A stretch of DNA of 64,000 bases from an uncultured Bacteroidales bacterium (GCA_945948555.1 CAMFBM010000007.1:23487-87486), one strand, 5' to 3'. Shown: positions 45,735 through 56,300, counted from the stretch's first letter. A program made the numbers and translations. The notes: generated by a model not told the origin, from the letters alone.

Positions 45735-47969
45735 GTCCAGTGCATCCTTCGCCGCGATGAAGGTATATCTGCCTTTGGCGGTCACCCATGACTTGGATGT
45801 CTCATCGTAGGATGCCAGACTTTCTTTAGAGATAAATATTTTTACATCACATGATTCGCCAGGATTCAGTATCGGAGTCTTGGCGAATCCTTTTAATTCT
45901 CTCTCAGGCTTGTCCAGACCCTTGCGAGGTGCCTTTACATAAAGCTGTACGACATCCTTGCCGGCCACCTTGCCGATGTTCTTCACGTTTACTGTCACAT
46001 TCCAGCCGCCTTCAGTTTCTTCGACTTTCATCTTGCAGAACTTGAAGTCGGTGTAGCTGAGACCATGACCGAAAGGATAGGCGACAGCTCTCTTGTTGAA
46101 TGTGTTGAAATAGCGGTAGCCGACATATATTCCTTCCTTATACTCTGTGTAATCGATATCCTTTATCAGGTCATGCACCCTTCCGTCCAGCTGCCTGTAG
46201 AAAGAGTAATTGAACGGTTTGTCGGCATACAGGATAGGGAAGTTGTCTGCAGAAGGCTCCTGCCAGTAGTCTTTAGACATTGTAGACGGCAGATGACCGC
46301 TCGGGTTTACAGCACCGGAGATGACAGAGGCTACGGCGTTTCCGCCCTCCTGTCCGGGCAGCCAGCACAGCATGATTCCGTCTGCCTTCTTCTGCCACGA
46401 CCACACGTCAATATAACCGCCGATGTTCAGTATGACATTGACCTTTTTGCCTTTTGCGTGAAATGCCCTGGAGACTTCATCAAGAAGTCTGTTCTCGTCC
46501 TTGGACAGCAGATAGTTGTAGTGATAGTTTCTGTCTTTGCCTTCTCCGAACACACGACCGAAAGTGATTATCGCGCAATCAGAAGTCTCTGCCGCCTTTT
46601 CTATCAGGTCCACGGGCGTCACCTCTATTGCCCTCTCCCTGTCTATCTGCCAGCCGTTATCTCCGTTTATGCGGTCGCATCTCATCTTCTCGTCAGCCAT
46701 GTAGGCAGTATAGAATCCGTCCACTTCTTCGTCAAGAACATATCCCGCATTGGCAAGTCCTTCCTTCAGATCCACTGTGTATGGTCTGTGCACATCACCG
46801 GAACCGGTGCCGCCAGGAATGAAATCATAGGAAGTCACTCCGAACAAAGCGACCGTCCTGTCTTTTGCAATTGGAAATGCTTCGGCTTTATTCTTCAGCA
46901 GTACGATACCGTCCTCGGCAATCCTTCTGCTTGCCTGTGCTCCCGCTTCAAGATCAGGAGCTTCCGAAAACGGTATTCCTTTGAATCTGTTGGTCTTGAG
47001 GTTGAGCCTGAGAACCCTTTCTACTGACCTGTCAAGGTCTTCCATGCTAAGCGAACCATCCTTGACTGCCTTCAGAAGACTATAATATCTCTCGTCGCTT
47101 CCCGGCTGTATCAGGTCGTTGCCGGCATGAATCTGTGCTGCAATATTGTAACCTGCTCCCCAGTCGGACATCACCACTCCTTCAAAACCCCATTCATTCC
47201 TGAGGATCTCGGTGAGAAGACGGTAGCTTTCCGATGCATGTTCTCCATTAATATAATTATAGGAAGACATGATGGTCCATGGCTGCGCTTCCTTCACAGC
47301 GATCTCGAATCCTTTTAGATAGATTTCCCTCATGGCCCTTTCTGACACCTTGGAATTATTGGCAATGCGGTTGGTCTCCTGGTTGTTCACTGCAAAATGT
47401 TTCAGGGATGAGCCGACTCCTTCGCTTTCGATACCGTTTATCATTGCGGCTGCAATCTTTCCGCTCAGCAGAGGGTCCTCCGAGTAGTATTCGAAATTTC
47501 TGCCGCACAAAGGGTTGCGGTGGATGTTTATTCCCGGGGTCAGGAGCACATTGACTCCATATTCCTTAGCTTCCTTGCCCATTGCCGAGCCTGCCTTTTC
47601 CACAAGCTCCGTGTCCCATGTAGATGAGACAAGAGAACCGATAGGGAAGCCCGTGCAATAGAAAGTCCTGTCATCATTCGGACGCTTCGGCCGGATACGT
47701 ACTCCTGCAGGGCCGTCTGCAAGCACGATGCCCGGTATGCCCAGACGCGGGACTTCGTTTATCACTCCGGCAGCTCCCGGTGCCTTGATCTTCCTGTAGG
47801 CGCCAGGTTTGAACATCTCGGCTCTTCCTCCGATGATGAGCTTGCATTTTTCCTCGACGGTGAGTGCGTCTATGATTTCGTGTACGTTGTTTTCGCTGAG
47901 CCTGAGACTTTCCGTGTCCTTTATCGGACTTGAAACTGACAGGATTGTAAAGATAAGGAGTCTGAACAT
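45705..47969 (-). CDS. GH3 beta-glycosidase
   Basis: A 754-residue GH3, probably secreted (short hydrophobic N terminus MFRLLIFTILSVSS). Motifs VLADGPAGVRIRP, CGRNFEYYSEDP, KHFAVNNQET and nucleophile VVMSDWGA (Asp 269); C-terminal sandwich (DGIVLLKNKAEAFPI) and fibronectin III-like end (VKNIGKVAGKDVVQLY). It is a paralogue of the PUL-1 GH3 at 37855. Base composition is more AT-rich than that of PUL-1. It converges on the OPA antiporter with no gap. Confidence 0.93.
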   Translation of the reverse strand: MFRLLIFTILSVSSPIKDTESLRLSENNVHEIIDALTVEEKCKLIIGGRAEMFKPGAYRKIKAPGAAGVINEVPRLGIPGIVLADGPAGVRIRPKRPNDDRTFYCTGFPIGSLVSSTWDTELVEKAGSAMGKEAKEYGVNVLLTPGINIHRNPLCGRNFEYYSEDPLLSGKIAAAMINGIESEGVGSSLKHFAVNNQETNRIANNSKVSERAMREIYLKGFEIAVKEAQPWTIMSSYNYINGEHASESYRLLTEILRNEWGFEGVVMSDWGAGYNIAAQIHAGNDLIQPGSDERYYSLLKAVKDGSLSMEDLDRSVERVLRLNLKTNRFKGIPFSEAPDLEAGAQASRRIAEDGIVLLKNKAEAFPIAKDRTVALFGVTSYDFIPGGTGSGDVHRPYTVDLKEGLANAGYVLDEEVDGFYTAYMADEKMRCDRINGDNGWQIDRERAIEVTPVDLIEKAAETSDCAIITFGRVFGEGKDRNYHYNYLLSKDENRLLDEVSRAFHAKGKKVNVILNIGGYIDVWSWQKKADGIMLCWLPGQEGGNAVASVISGAVNPSGHLPSTMSKDYWQEPSADNFPILYADKPFNYSFYRQLDGRVHDLIKDIDYTEYKEGIYVGYRYFNTFNKRAVAYPFGHGLSYTDFKFCKMKVEETEGGWNVTVNVKNIGKVAGKDVVQLYVKAPRKGLDKPERELKGFAKTPILNPGESCDVKIFISKESLASYDETSKSWVTAKGRYTFIAAKDALDKSKRKRIRL

Positions 47970-47994
47970 CGTATAGTGGTTTGAGATAAGGATA

Positions 47995-48002
47995 CAAATA
48001 TA
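47995..48002 (-). promoter_or_regulatory. -7 box TATATTTG for the GH3 gene
   Basis: On the minus strand TATATTTG (48002 to 47995) is an exact TAnnTTTG box, 25 bases before the GH3 start codon at 47969. No clear -33 element is visible. Confidence 0.55.
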
Positions 48003-48041
48003 TGGATAATTATTCTTAAAATGTTACTTTGAGCATATTTT

Positions 48042-48150
48042 TGTCGTTTTTGTGATTATTTATTTTTGTTTTTTCTGTTTTTGTTTTTATTTGTTTTCGG
48101 TTTTGTGGTTATTTATTTATTTTTCTTTGGATTTTTGTTTGTTTTTGTAA
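48042..48150 (+). other. T-rich tract upstream of second Sus operon
   Basis: About 110 bases almost free of C and poor in A on the plus strand, made of repeated TTTTTG-like units, between divergent promoters. It runs into the promoter at 48138-48167. It could act as an UP-like or curved-DNA element; nothing coding is seen. Confidence 0.55.
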
Positions 48151-48167
48151 AACAATAACTATATTTG
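48138..48167 (+). promoter_or_regulatory. Promoter of the second Sus-type operon
   Basis: TTTG (48138-48141), an 18-base spacer and TATATTTG (48160-48167) match the Bacteroidetes -33/-7 arrangement. It would drive the 46-codon gene at 48228 and the operon behind it. Confidence 0.65.
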
Positions 48168-48227
48168 CGAAATGAATAATTGTGCTTATAAAAAATGAAA
48201 TCTTATTAATAAATAAACTATACTGCT

Positions 48228-48368
48228 ATGCTCAATGAATTGTATTATTCAACTCCTGTCTGTACGGTCGTAGGCGTGCGCAGTGAAGGCATTTTGTGTG
48301 AAAGTTTTTCTGAAATGAAATCGACTTCTGCTGAAAAATTTGAAGAATTAACAGAATTTGAATGGTAA
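48228..48368 (+). CDS. Small peptide, 46 residues, first gene of the operon
   Basis: An ATG-started open frame, MLNELYYSTPVCTVVGVRSE..., ending LTEFEW. The pattern (polar start, YxxPxxxVVxVxxEGILCxS, acidic and Ser/Thr-rich tail, terminal aromatic) is that of small Bacteroidetes proteins often found just upstream of fimbrillin-like or surface lipoprotein genes. Function is unknown. No signal peptide. It lies 60 bases after a good promoter, and its stop is 4 bases before the next start, so it is placed as a translated leader gene. Confidence 0.7.
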   Translation: MLNELYYSTPVCTVVGVRSEGILCESFSEMKSTSAEKFEELTEFEW

Positions 48369-48372
48369 CCGT

Positions 48373-51300
48373 ATGAAAACAAGAGAATTTTTCCTTGCAC
48401 TCGCAGTCGTAGCGGCTGCCATTGCAACATCCTGCGTTAAAGAACAGATGGATCCTCAGGATAAACCTGGTGTACAGATCACAGGTCAGGTTTTCGAGGC
48501 AAATCATGAAGTTTTTACAAAGTCAACGCTTGTTGACCTTACACCTACATGGGTTGAGGGTGATAAGATTTATGTTTCGGGAGCAAATGGTGAGGCGACA
48601 TGTACTTTTGCTGAAGGAAACAAGTTCCAGACTGATGAGAATGTAAATATTGATGGTCCGTATTATGCAATATATCCGGCTGCGGAAGGCCATAGCGTGG
48701 ATAGTAAAGGAATCTTTACTGTAAACGTTCCAGCAGAGCAGGTTGTAAAGGTTGGCCAGAATGTGGCTGCCGGAGCACTTGCGGCAGTTGCTGCAAGCGA
48801 GACCACAGAGCTTCACTTCAAGAATGTGGTAGGTCTTGTAAAGATCAATATCAAGAGAAATGATATTACTAAGGTTGAGATTATGACTACTGCGTATGAG
48901 AATATCGCAGGTACATGTACGGTTGATCTAAATCCTGATAAGGAGAATGAAGGTGAAGCTCCTGCTATCAAGCTTGTTGCTGATCAGGCTAACAAGATTA
49001 TCTTGACACATGAGTCGGGTGCTTTCCCTGCAGGCGAGTATTATGCTACTATTCATCCTCGTACAATCTCTGGAATCCTGGTGACTTTCACACGAATCAA
49101 CGGTGAGGAAGAGGAGTCGGTTACTATAAAGAAGGCAGCTTCGACTCTTGTTGCAAGAAATGCCGGTGTCGATCTTGGTGGCTTTTTTGAGTATGAAATC
49201 AGCTCGGCTGAGGAGCTTCTTGCATGGAATAAGCAGGTTGTAAAATGGACAGCATGGGATGTTGTGACTCTTACTGCTGATATTGATTGTCAGGGAGTTA
49301 TTAACTCTGATAATTGGACACCAAACCAGTTTGGAGGAGTTTTCAATGGAAATGGCAAGACTATCAATAATTTCGTGATCAAGAAGGCTGGTCAGGCAGG
49401 ATTCTTCAAGAAGTTGCAGGATGCCACTGTCGAGAATCTTACTTTCGGCGAAGGCTGCTCAGTTACAGCATTAGCTGCTGAGGCAAGTGATATTTATGCT
49501 GGTAGCCTTGCAGGTGAGGTGCGTGGTGGTACAACTTTGAAAAATGTTGTCAATAAGGGAACAGTGAAGCTCGATGCTGATGCAACCGGTGGTACAAATG
49601 GAAACTATATCGGTGGTCTGTGTGGCTATTTTACATCTGATGGTGTTTCTTCGATAACCGGATGTAAGAATGAGGGAGATGTGACTGTGTCATCAACTCC
49701 ATCGGTAAGCATTTACTGCGGTGGATTGGCAGGTATCCTTAATGCAAATACAGCTAAGTTTGACAATGCTGTCCTGACTGTAACAGGTTGTGAAAATTCG
49801 GCTGACGTAGTTTACAATGGAGTTAATACGGCGAAAAAGAATATTCATCTTGGAGGTCTGGTAGCTGCAGCTGTGAATGCAAAGGTAAGCCTATCTTCAT
49901 GTACTAATCTTGGCTCTGTTCAGTGTGCTGCAACAACTGAGGCTGGCTCTGTGAATATAGGAGGAATTATCGCGACTGATAATGGATCTACTCTCGCAAC
50001 TGTTGCAAATTGTGTGAACGGTTCAGCGACTGATCCAAATGCCGGTCTCCTTGTGAATTCAGCGCCAGCAACAGGTCAGTTGAATATGGGTGGATGCGTT
50101 GCATATCTGAACAAAGCTACTACGGTTAATGAACTCAAGAACTATGGTACAATCAAGAATACAGGTGCTGTGACTGGCTGGAATGTTCTTGGTGGAGTTG
50201 TTGGTTATATCAAGACTGAGAAATCTACTGTTTCGACTTGTGAAAACCACGGTCAGGTGCTTACCGAGACTGCAAAGGGACGAGTTTCCGCTGGAGGTAT
50301 CGTAGGATTCATCGATGGATCAGATGCGACTGTAACAGCTTGTGACAATACTGCCGAGGTTAAGAACACTGCTGCAGCAAGCAGTGGCGTTTCACTCGGA
50401 GGTGTCGTAGGTAGAATTCAGGCTAAGGAAAACGGTGATAACACCATCAGCGATTGTGATAATACCGGTGCAGTGACTTTTGCAGCGACATCTGTGAAGG
50501 ATCAGGCTATGATGAGCGCAGTCGGTGGTGTCATTGGCGTGCACGCTGGTCCTGTTTATGGTTCTGGTGACAACAGATACCATAAGTCTGCTAAGGTTAC
50601 CATTTCCGGATGTAACAATACAGGTGCTGTGACAAAGAATGGCGCAGGAAGCTATAATTTTGCTGTCGGAGGTATTGCAGGTCTTCTTAACGGTGCCCTT
50701 GAGTCAGGCCAGTCTTATTCACTTGTTTCGAATATCACATCTTGTACTAACGGTGAGAACGGCAAGTCAACAGGAGCAGTCCTTAATGCTTCATCAGGAA
50801 CAAATTATCCTGTATATGCCGGAGGAATCGTAGGTTGGCATCGTGCTGGTGGTATGGTTAATGGTTGTAAGAACTATGCAACTGTAACTAATACTTCGAA
50901 CACCGATGGTAATGTAAATGTCGGTGGAATCACTGGTGCAGCCAATAATGGTTCTATGATAGACTGTGTTAACGGTGGTACTGTAAAGGATGATTCTAAC
51001 TCGAACACTGGTTATGTTGGTGGAATTGCCGGATATGCTGATGTTCGTGAGATGTCTATGACTAACTGCGATAATACAGCTGTGGTTTCAGGTAAGTTCA
51101 ATTCAGGCAACAAGACCGCTGTGCATGTTGGTGGAGTGGTGGCATATTCGACCAAGGCAGTGACCCTTGATGGTTGTGATAATTCCGGTGAGGTGACTTG
51201 TGTAAGAACGACAACGGCTTCTCATGTGTATATGGGAGGACTCATTGCCGATATGCCTAACGTTAAGGTAACACTGACAAATTGTAACGTTTCTGCTAAA

Positions 51301-51744
51301 GTCAATAATACTAATGCGAATGTAGAATCAAAGACAGGTCTTGGTGGTTTTGTAGGATTCTGCTATAGCAATGATATCCAGAACTGCCACCTTAAGGATG
51401 CGTCAATTACAAATGCGTCTGCTTCTAATGTTTATGCGGGTGGTTTTATTGGTCAGATCGAAGGAAAGGATCCGATCTCTACAAATATTGTAAACTGTTC
51501 GGCAAAGGTTTCAGTAACGCCAAACAACAGAGCCTTTGGTGGAGTGCTCGTTGGTCGTCTGACGTATACTCCAACTGCTACGAAGACTGTCAATATTAAG
51601 AATGTAGCTGTGGTTGGTGGTAGCTGTAATGGCGTTGAGTTGAAAGAAGACAACTATACCGGATATTGCTACGGTTCAAATACAGGAAACAATATCTACA
51701 AGCCACTTGACGGCGTATATTTCGGAGCATTCCAGAATAATTGA
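48373..51744 (+). CDS. Fimbrillin-like GLUG-repeat beta-solenoid lipoprotein
   Basis: 1123 residues from the ATG at 48373 (MKTREFFLALAVVAAAIATSC, lipobox); an in-frame TTG at 48358 is rejected. Residues about 30-270 resemble a fimbrillin-type domain (VFTKSTLVDLTPTWVEGDK, YYAIYPA). From about 277 there is a beta-solenoid of roughly 18 GLUG-like repeats, each with a GGxxG turn, then xxxCxNxGxV (for example GGVVGYIK...CENHGQV). Such proteins are surface adhesins or ligand-binding stalks. The solenoid is collinear with that of the protein at 58205. It ends in a TGA after which the same frame stays open into a metallophosphoesterase. Confidence 0.85.
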   Translation: MKTREFFLALAVVAAAIATSCVKEQMDPQDKPGVQITGQVFEANHEVFTKSTLVDLTPTWVEGDKIYVSGANGEATCTFAEGNKFQTDENVNIDGPYYAIYPAAEGHSVDSKGIFTVNVPAEQVVKVGQNVAAGALAAVAASETTELHFKNVVGLVKINIKRNDITKVEIMTTAYENIAGTCTVDLNPDKENEGEAPAIKLVADQANKIILTHESGAFPAGEYYATIHPRTISGILVTFTRINGEEEESVTIKKAASTLVARNAGVDLGGFFEYEISSAEELLAWNKQVVKWTAWDVVTLTADIDCQGVINSDNWTPNQFGGVFNGNGKTINNFVIKKAGQAGFFKKLQDATVENLTFGEGCSVTALAAEASDIYAGSLAGEVRGGTTLKNVVNKGTVKLDADATGGTNGNYIGGLCGYFTSDGVSSITGCKNEGDVTVSSTPSVSIYCGGLAGILNANTAKFDNAVLTVTGCENSADVVYNGVNTAKKNIHLGGLVAAAVNAKVSLSSCTNLGSVQCAATTEAGSVNIGGIIATDNGSTLATVANCVNGSATDPNAGLLVNSAPATGQLNMGGCVAYLNKATTVNELKNYGTIKNTGAVTGWNVLGGVVGYIKTEKSTVSTCENHGQVLTETAKGRVSAGGIVGFIDGSDATVTACDNTAEVKNTAAASSGVSLGGVVGRIQAKENGDNTISDCDNTGAVTFAATSVKDQAMMSAVGGVIGVHAGPVYGSGDNRYHKSAKVTISGCNNTGAVTKNGAGSYNFAVGGIAGLLNGALESGQSYSLVSNITSCTNGENGKSTGAVLNASSGTNYPVYAGGIVGWHRAGGMVNGCKNYATVTNTSNTDGNVNVGGITGAANNGSMIDCVNGGTVKDDSNSNTGYVGGIAGYADVREMSMTNCDNTAVVSGKFNSGNKTAVHVGGVVAYSTKAVTLDGCDNSGEVTCVRTTTASHVYMGGLIADMPNVKVTLTNCNVSAKVNNTNANVESKTGLGGFVGFCYSNDIQNCHLKDASITNASASNVYAGGFIGQIEGKDPISTNIVNCSAKVSVTPNNRAFGGVLVGRLTYTPTATKTVNIKNVAVVGGSCNGVELKEDNYTGYCYGSNTGNNIYKPLDGVYFGAFQNN
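51742..51744 (+). other. TGA separating two open segments in the same frame
   Basis: The GLUG gene (48373) and the metallophosphoesterase reading frame (51745-53361) are in the same frame with only this TGA between them. The phosphoesterase has no ATG, TTG or GTG before its first domain; the first possible start, a GTG at 51829, lies in the middle of that domain. TGA ends many normal genes in this window, so it is a true stop in this organism. Confidence 0.85.
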
Positions 51745-53361
51745 ACTGAAGAAGGCCCGGAGCCTACGGGAAATCTTGTCGGTCGGGTAACTGATGCCCA
51801 GACCGGCAAGCCCATTCAGGGAGTCCCTGTGACTGATGGTTATTCGTATACAGTGACAAATGCTGACGGAAGATATTACCTGCAAGGCACGAGTCTCAGC
51901 AGAAGTGTATATCTCAGCGTTCCGGCAGAATATGAGATTCCTACTGATGCGAACTACCTCCCGGCCTATTACAAAAACGGAGATTTTAGTGACACCTCGC
52001 TGAGGTATGTCAATAACTTTCAGCTGACACGACGCTCTTCTGTAGATGATAAGTTTGTGCTCGCAGTGGGTGCGGATGTGCATATTTATGAAGATGCGGA
52101 TCTTACGAAATTCAAGGACAGGAGCCTTCCAGACATGGTGAACACCTTGAATGACTATTGTGACTCGGAATATAAGGAGTGCATTGCTATTTTTGCTGGT
52201 GACCAGGTGTCAGACAATATGAATATGGTGGCTCCATTTAAGAGTGCACTTGCATCCAAGACAGTTGATGGAAGGAAGTTGGTTTTCTTTCATTGTATAG
52301 GCAATCATGACTTTGATGCTCAGTATCTTCTGGATAGTGGAGTTGAAAAGAATACGTATAACGCCTCCAGGACGTTTGTCGATAATTTCGGACCGACTGA
52401 CTATTCTTTCAATGTAGGTAAGGCACATATTGTTGTGATGAACAATATGATAGTGACTGGAACTGGTACTACTATGGGAGGAACTGTTAACTGTGTAGAG
52501 CCCTCATATGGTTTTACTGACCAGCAGTTGAAATGGCTTCAGGATGACCTCGCTTTGGTGAAAAATCCGCAGGATAAGGTTGTGGTACTTTGCGTGCATG
52601 TTCCGATTCTCAATAAGACCAGCAAGAATTATCAGGCTGTGGCCCAGTTGCTTACTAAATTCAATGAAGGTCATATCGTGTCTGGACACACGCACCGCAT
52701 CAATAATTATAAGCATGCCAAGTCGGCAGTGGGAGGAAGCAAGATATATGAGCATAACCTCCAGATGATGGGCGGTATGTGGTGGAAGACCAATCTTTCA
52801 GTGGATGGATCACCAGCAGGATTCGGACTTATGAAGTTCTCTGGAAAGCAGCTTTATGAGAGTGTGAACAAGACAACCGGAGCAGGACTTGACCATCAGA
52901 TAAGGGTCTACAATGGTAGCGGTACTTATAATTCATTCACTGCCAATGCCGGAAGTTCTTCGCTGCATTACTCTGGTTCTTATAACTGGGGTGATGATCT
53001 CAAGGGTAAGTTCGTTGCGCGCGTCTGGAATGCTGATGCAGATAATTGGACTGTGGAGTTTGTTAAGGATGGTGTCTCTTATCCGATGACAAGGCTGACA
53101 GGGCAGCTGGATGAGTGTGCATTCGGTTACAGCTGGATGTTCCATGATTGCCCAGGCGGAGGCAGCAGTGTCTATAAGATTTATACTGATAGTTTTTGGG
53201 TGATTGATGCTCCTGGCGGAAATCCAGCAAAGGAGACCGGATGGAAGGTGGTGGCTACTCACAAACCATCTGCTTCGCGGACTATCGTTTATGAACGAAA
53301 TGTTCTACAGACAGATTACTCAGGCTTTGCCTATGGGGCTAGTTACCCCACAAACAAGTAA
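51745..53361 (+). CDS. Calcineurin-like metallophosphoesterase without its own N-terminal signal
   Basis: A 538-codon open segment beginning immediately after the TGA. Residues about 8-85 are a carboxypeptidase-regulatory/MetallophosN-type domain (NLVGRVTDAQTGKPIQGVPV, NADGRYYLQG). The catalytic domain has VGADVHIYE (Asp 111), FAGDQVSD, CIGNHDFD (about 186) and VSGHTHRIN (about 314), a complete dimetal site. A C-terminal metallophosphoesterase domain follows (FVARVWNADADNWTVEF). Relatives carry a lipoprotein signal before the first domain; here it is missing. The gene may be a decayed copy, be reached by stop-codon readthrough as a fusion with the solenoid protein, or start poorly at the GTG 51829. 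The susC start follows by 17 bases. Confidence 0.75.
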   Translation, partial: TEEGPEPTGNLVGRVTDAQTGKPIQGVPVTDGYSYTVTNADGRYYLQGTSLSRSVYLSVPAEYEIPTDANYLPAYYKNGDFSDTSLRYVNNFQLTRRSSVDDKFVLAVGADVHIYEDADLTKFKDRSLPDMVNTLNDYCDSEYKECIAIFAGDQVSDNMNMVAPFKSALASKTVDGRKLVFFHCIGNHDFDAQYLLDSGVEKNTYNASRTFVDNFGPTDYSFNVGKAHIVVMNNMIVTGTGTTMGGTVNCVEPSYGFTDQQLKWLQDDLALVKNPQDKVVVLCVHVPILNKTSKNYQAVAQLLTKFNEGHIVSGHTHRINNYKHAKSAVGGSKIYEHNLQMMGGMWWKTNLSVDGSPAGFGLMKFSGKQLYESVNKTTGAGLDHQIRVYNGSGTYNSFTANAGSSSLHYSGSYNWGDDLKGKFVARVWNADADNWTVEFVKDGVSYPMTRLTGQLDECAFGYSWMFHDCPGGGSSVYKIYTDSFWVIDAPGGNPAKETGWKVVATHKPSASRTIVYERNVLQTDYSGFAYGASYPTNK

Positions 53362-53378
53362 ATAACTAAAACTTATAT

Positions 53379-56300
53379 ATGCAAAATCGAATTTTTAGGT
53401 TGATTACACTGATGCTTGCACTTGTGCTGGCATCTGGTGTTATGTCTGCCCAGACCAGAAAGATCACTGGCCAGGTGGTGGATGAGATGGGTGTTCCTCT
53501 CATCGGATCGGTTGTCGCTTCGCAGGATGGAAAGAGCGGTGCAATGACTGATGATAAGGGAGAATTCTCTCTCAATGTACGTTCTAATGACCAGATTGTG
53601 TCGGTGTCGTTTCTCGGCTATCTGACTCAGAATGTCGACATCATCGGAAAGAACAATGTAAAGGTTCAGATGCTTCCTGATCCTAACAACTCCCTTAATG
53701 AGGTTGTTGTGATCGGTTATGGTGAAGTTAAGAAAGGTGACCTTACAGGTTCGGTGGGAAGTGTGAAGATGTCCGATCTCAAGGAGGCACCAGGTCTTTC
53801 TGTTGACCAGGCCCTTCAGGGAAGGATTGCCGGTGTGGATATCATGTCCACTACTGGTGAACCAGGTGCAGCTACTTCTATCCGTATCCGTGGAACACGT
53901 TCAATCACAGCTTCTAATGAACCTTTGATCGTCGTTGATGGAGTTGCAGGTGCCGTAACAGATCTGAACGACATCAATCCGGATGATATTGAAAGCATTT
54001 CAGTATTGAAGGATGCATCATCCACTGCTATCTATGGATCAAGAGGATCCAATGGTGTCATCATGGTTACGACAAAGGGTGGATTTACATCTAAACCTAA
54101 TATTGCATTCAAGGCACAGTTCGGCGCGTCGAAGGTGGCCAGAAGTCTTGACTTGATGAACGCTGAGGAATTCATCAGATTCAGGAAGTCAATAAATTCT
54201 GTTACAGGACACCTAGCCAATACTTCTCTACCTTTGTATGACGAGAAACTTGATCCTGCAGCCTACGGAGCCGGTACAAACTGGCTTGACGAGATAACAA
54301 GAGTCGCAACTTATCAGAATTATAACTTCTCAATCAGCGGTAAGGAGAACAAGCTTCACTATTATTCGGCTCTAGGATACACTGATCAGCAGGGAGTTAT
54401 CAAAGGTAGCGGTATGTCTCGCGTGACCACTCGTCTGAATCTTGCATATAAGATTTTCAAATGGATGACCATTTCGTATCGTGGCTCATATACTTATCAG
54501 CATCAGCTGCCTAACAGAGCTACAATCGGAGGAACTAACATCTACAACGGAGCAATCTATCTTTCTCCACTCATCTCTCCTGAGGATAATTTCAATCCTA
54601 TATTCGAGAATGGTATGTATTTCAATAACCCAGCTAAGACTATTGAACTTACCGAGCATATTCAGGATCGTCATACCACCTTCAATACGGCTATCGTAGA
54701 GATCATGCCTATCCAGGGCATGGTGATTACAAGCCACAACACTTACATGAACTATGCGCGTAAGGACTACAGGTTTTATCCGAGCTACCTTCCTGCAAAA
54801 GTGGAGGGTGAGGGCGCAGAGGCGTATCGTTATGAGGGTGATGCATACAGGTTCTCGTCAGAAAATACGATTTCATACAAGAAGAAGTTCAGCAGAGGAC
54901 ATAACCTTGATGCCCTTCTCGGATTCACCTTGACTAATGAATCCACCAACCTTTTGTCTGCAAATGCAAAGGGACTTCTTGTAGACGGACTCAAGTGGAA
55001 TAACCTGAACGGTATCGGTTCGAAAGAGAACTATACAGTAAGCTCTGCAAATACTGCGACAGTTCGCGAGTCCTTGCTTGCGAGAGCGAACTATAACTAC
55101 AAGAGCAAGTATTACCTGACATTCACCGGACGTTATGATGCTTCATCGAACTTCGCAGATAACCATAAATGGGGATTCTTCCCGTCTGGAGCATTCAAGT
55201 GGAATATGAAGCAGGAGAGGTTCCTCCGCAGGGCAAAGGATATCGATGAACTTTCTCTCAGACTCAGCGCAGGACTTACAGGTAATGATGCCATCTCTAC
55301 ATATAGGTCTCTTGAGGCATATACAAGTTCTACCGGTGGCTATCTGTTTGGTGGCACCCAGATGACTTCGTATTATCTTAACCGTATTGCCAATCCTGAC
55401 CTTACATGGGAAAAGACTTTCCTTGCAAATGCTGGAGTCGATCTCTCTGTGCTGAAAGGAAGGCTGAAGTTCACTCTCGAAGGATATACTTCATATACTA
55501 AGGACCTTCTGTTGAGTGTACAGATTCCGCAGACAACCGGATTCAACAACAGGTTCAGCAATCTTGGCAAGACCACAAACAATGGAGTGGAGCTCACTAT
55601 TGATTCAAGGAACATCGACACAAAGGATTTCGCTTGGAATACGACATTCACCATCTCTCACAACCGTCAGATGGTAGAGGATATCGGACATGAGAATTAT
55701 GTGACCACTTTGGAAAGCTGGGGTAACAGCAAGTACATGATGTATGGTTACAAGAAGGGCTATCCTCTTAACTCTTTGTGGGGCTTTGAGTATGCCGGTC
55801 CTTGGCAGAATGAGGAGCAGTTGCAGCAGTATTATGTAGAATCAAGCACATATGTTTCCTCTACTATGGCAGATAAGACCAATGCAAGTGCCGTGAGCTC
55901 ATTGCTGGGACTTGCCAAGTATGTGGACCAGAATAATGACGGACAGCTTTCAGAGAAAGACCTCGTTTATCTCGGAAATTCCGACCCTGTTCTTTACGGA
56001 GGTCTTAACAATACCTTCCATTGGAAGAATCTTAAGTTCTCATTCTATTTCATCTACTCTCTTGGTGGCAAGATCTACAACTACTCTGAAATGTTCATGG
56101 GTGGAGGTATTGTCACCAACCAGTATCGCTATATGCTTGACGCATGGCATCCTGTACGTAACCCGGACAGCTGGCATCCAAGACCAGGCAAGGATTACAA
56201 CCTTATGCCAAGTTCAAGACAGGTGCACGACGCATCATATCTGAGACTTAAGACAGTGAGCATCGCTTATACGCTTCCTTTCAGAAAAGGTAATCTGTTC

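Noticed and set aside
46065..47027. A 320-codon open frame antisense to the GH3 gene
   Set aside because: Shadow of the GH3 coding sequence; no start context, signal or motif.
49500..51700. CRISPR-like or tandem DNA repeat array
   Set aside because: The periodicity is at protein level (GLUG-like repeats) within an open reading frame; DNA units are divergent and have no fixed spacer length.
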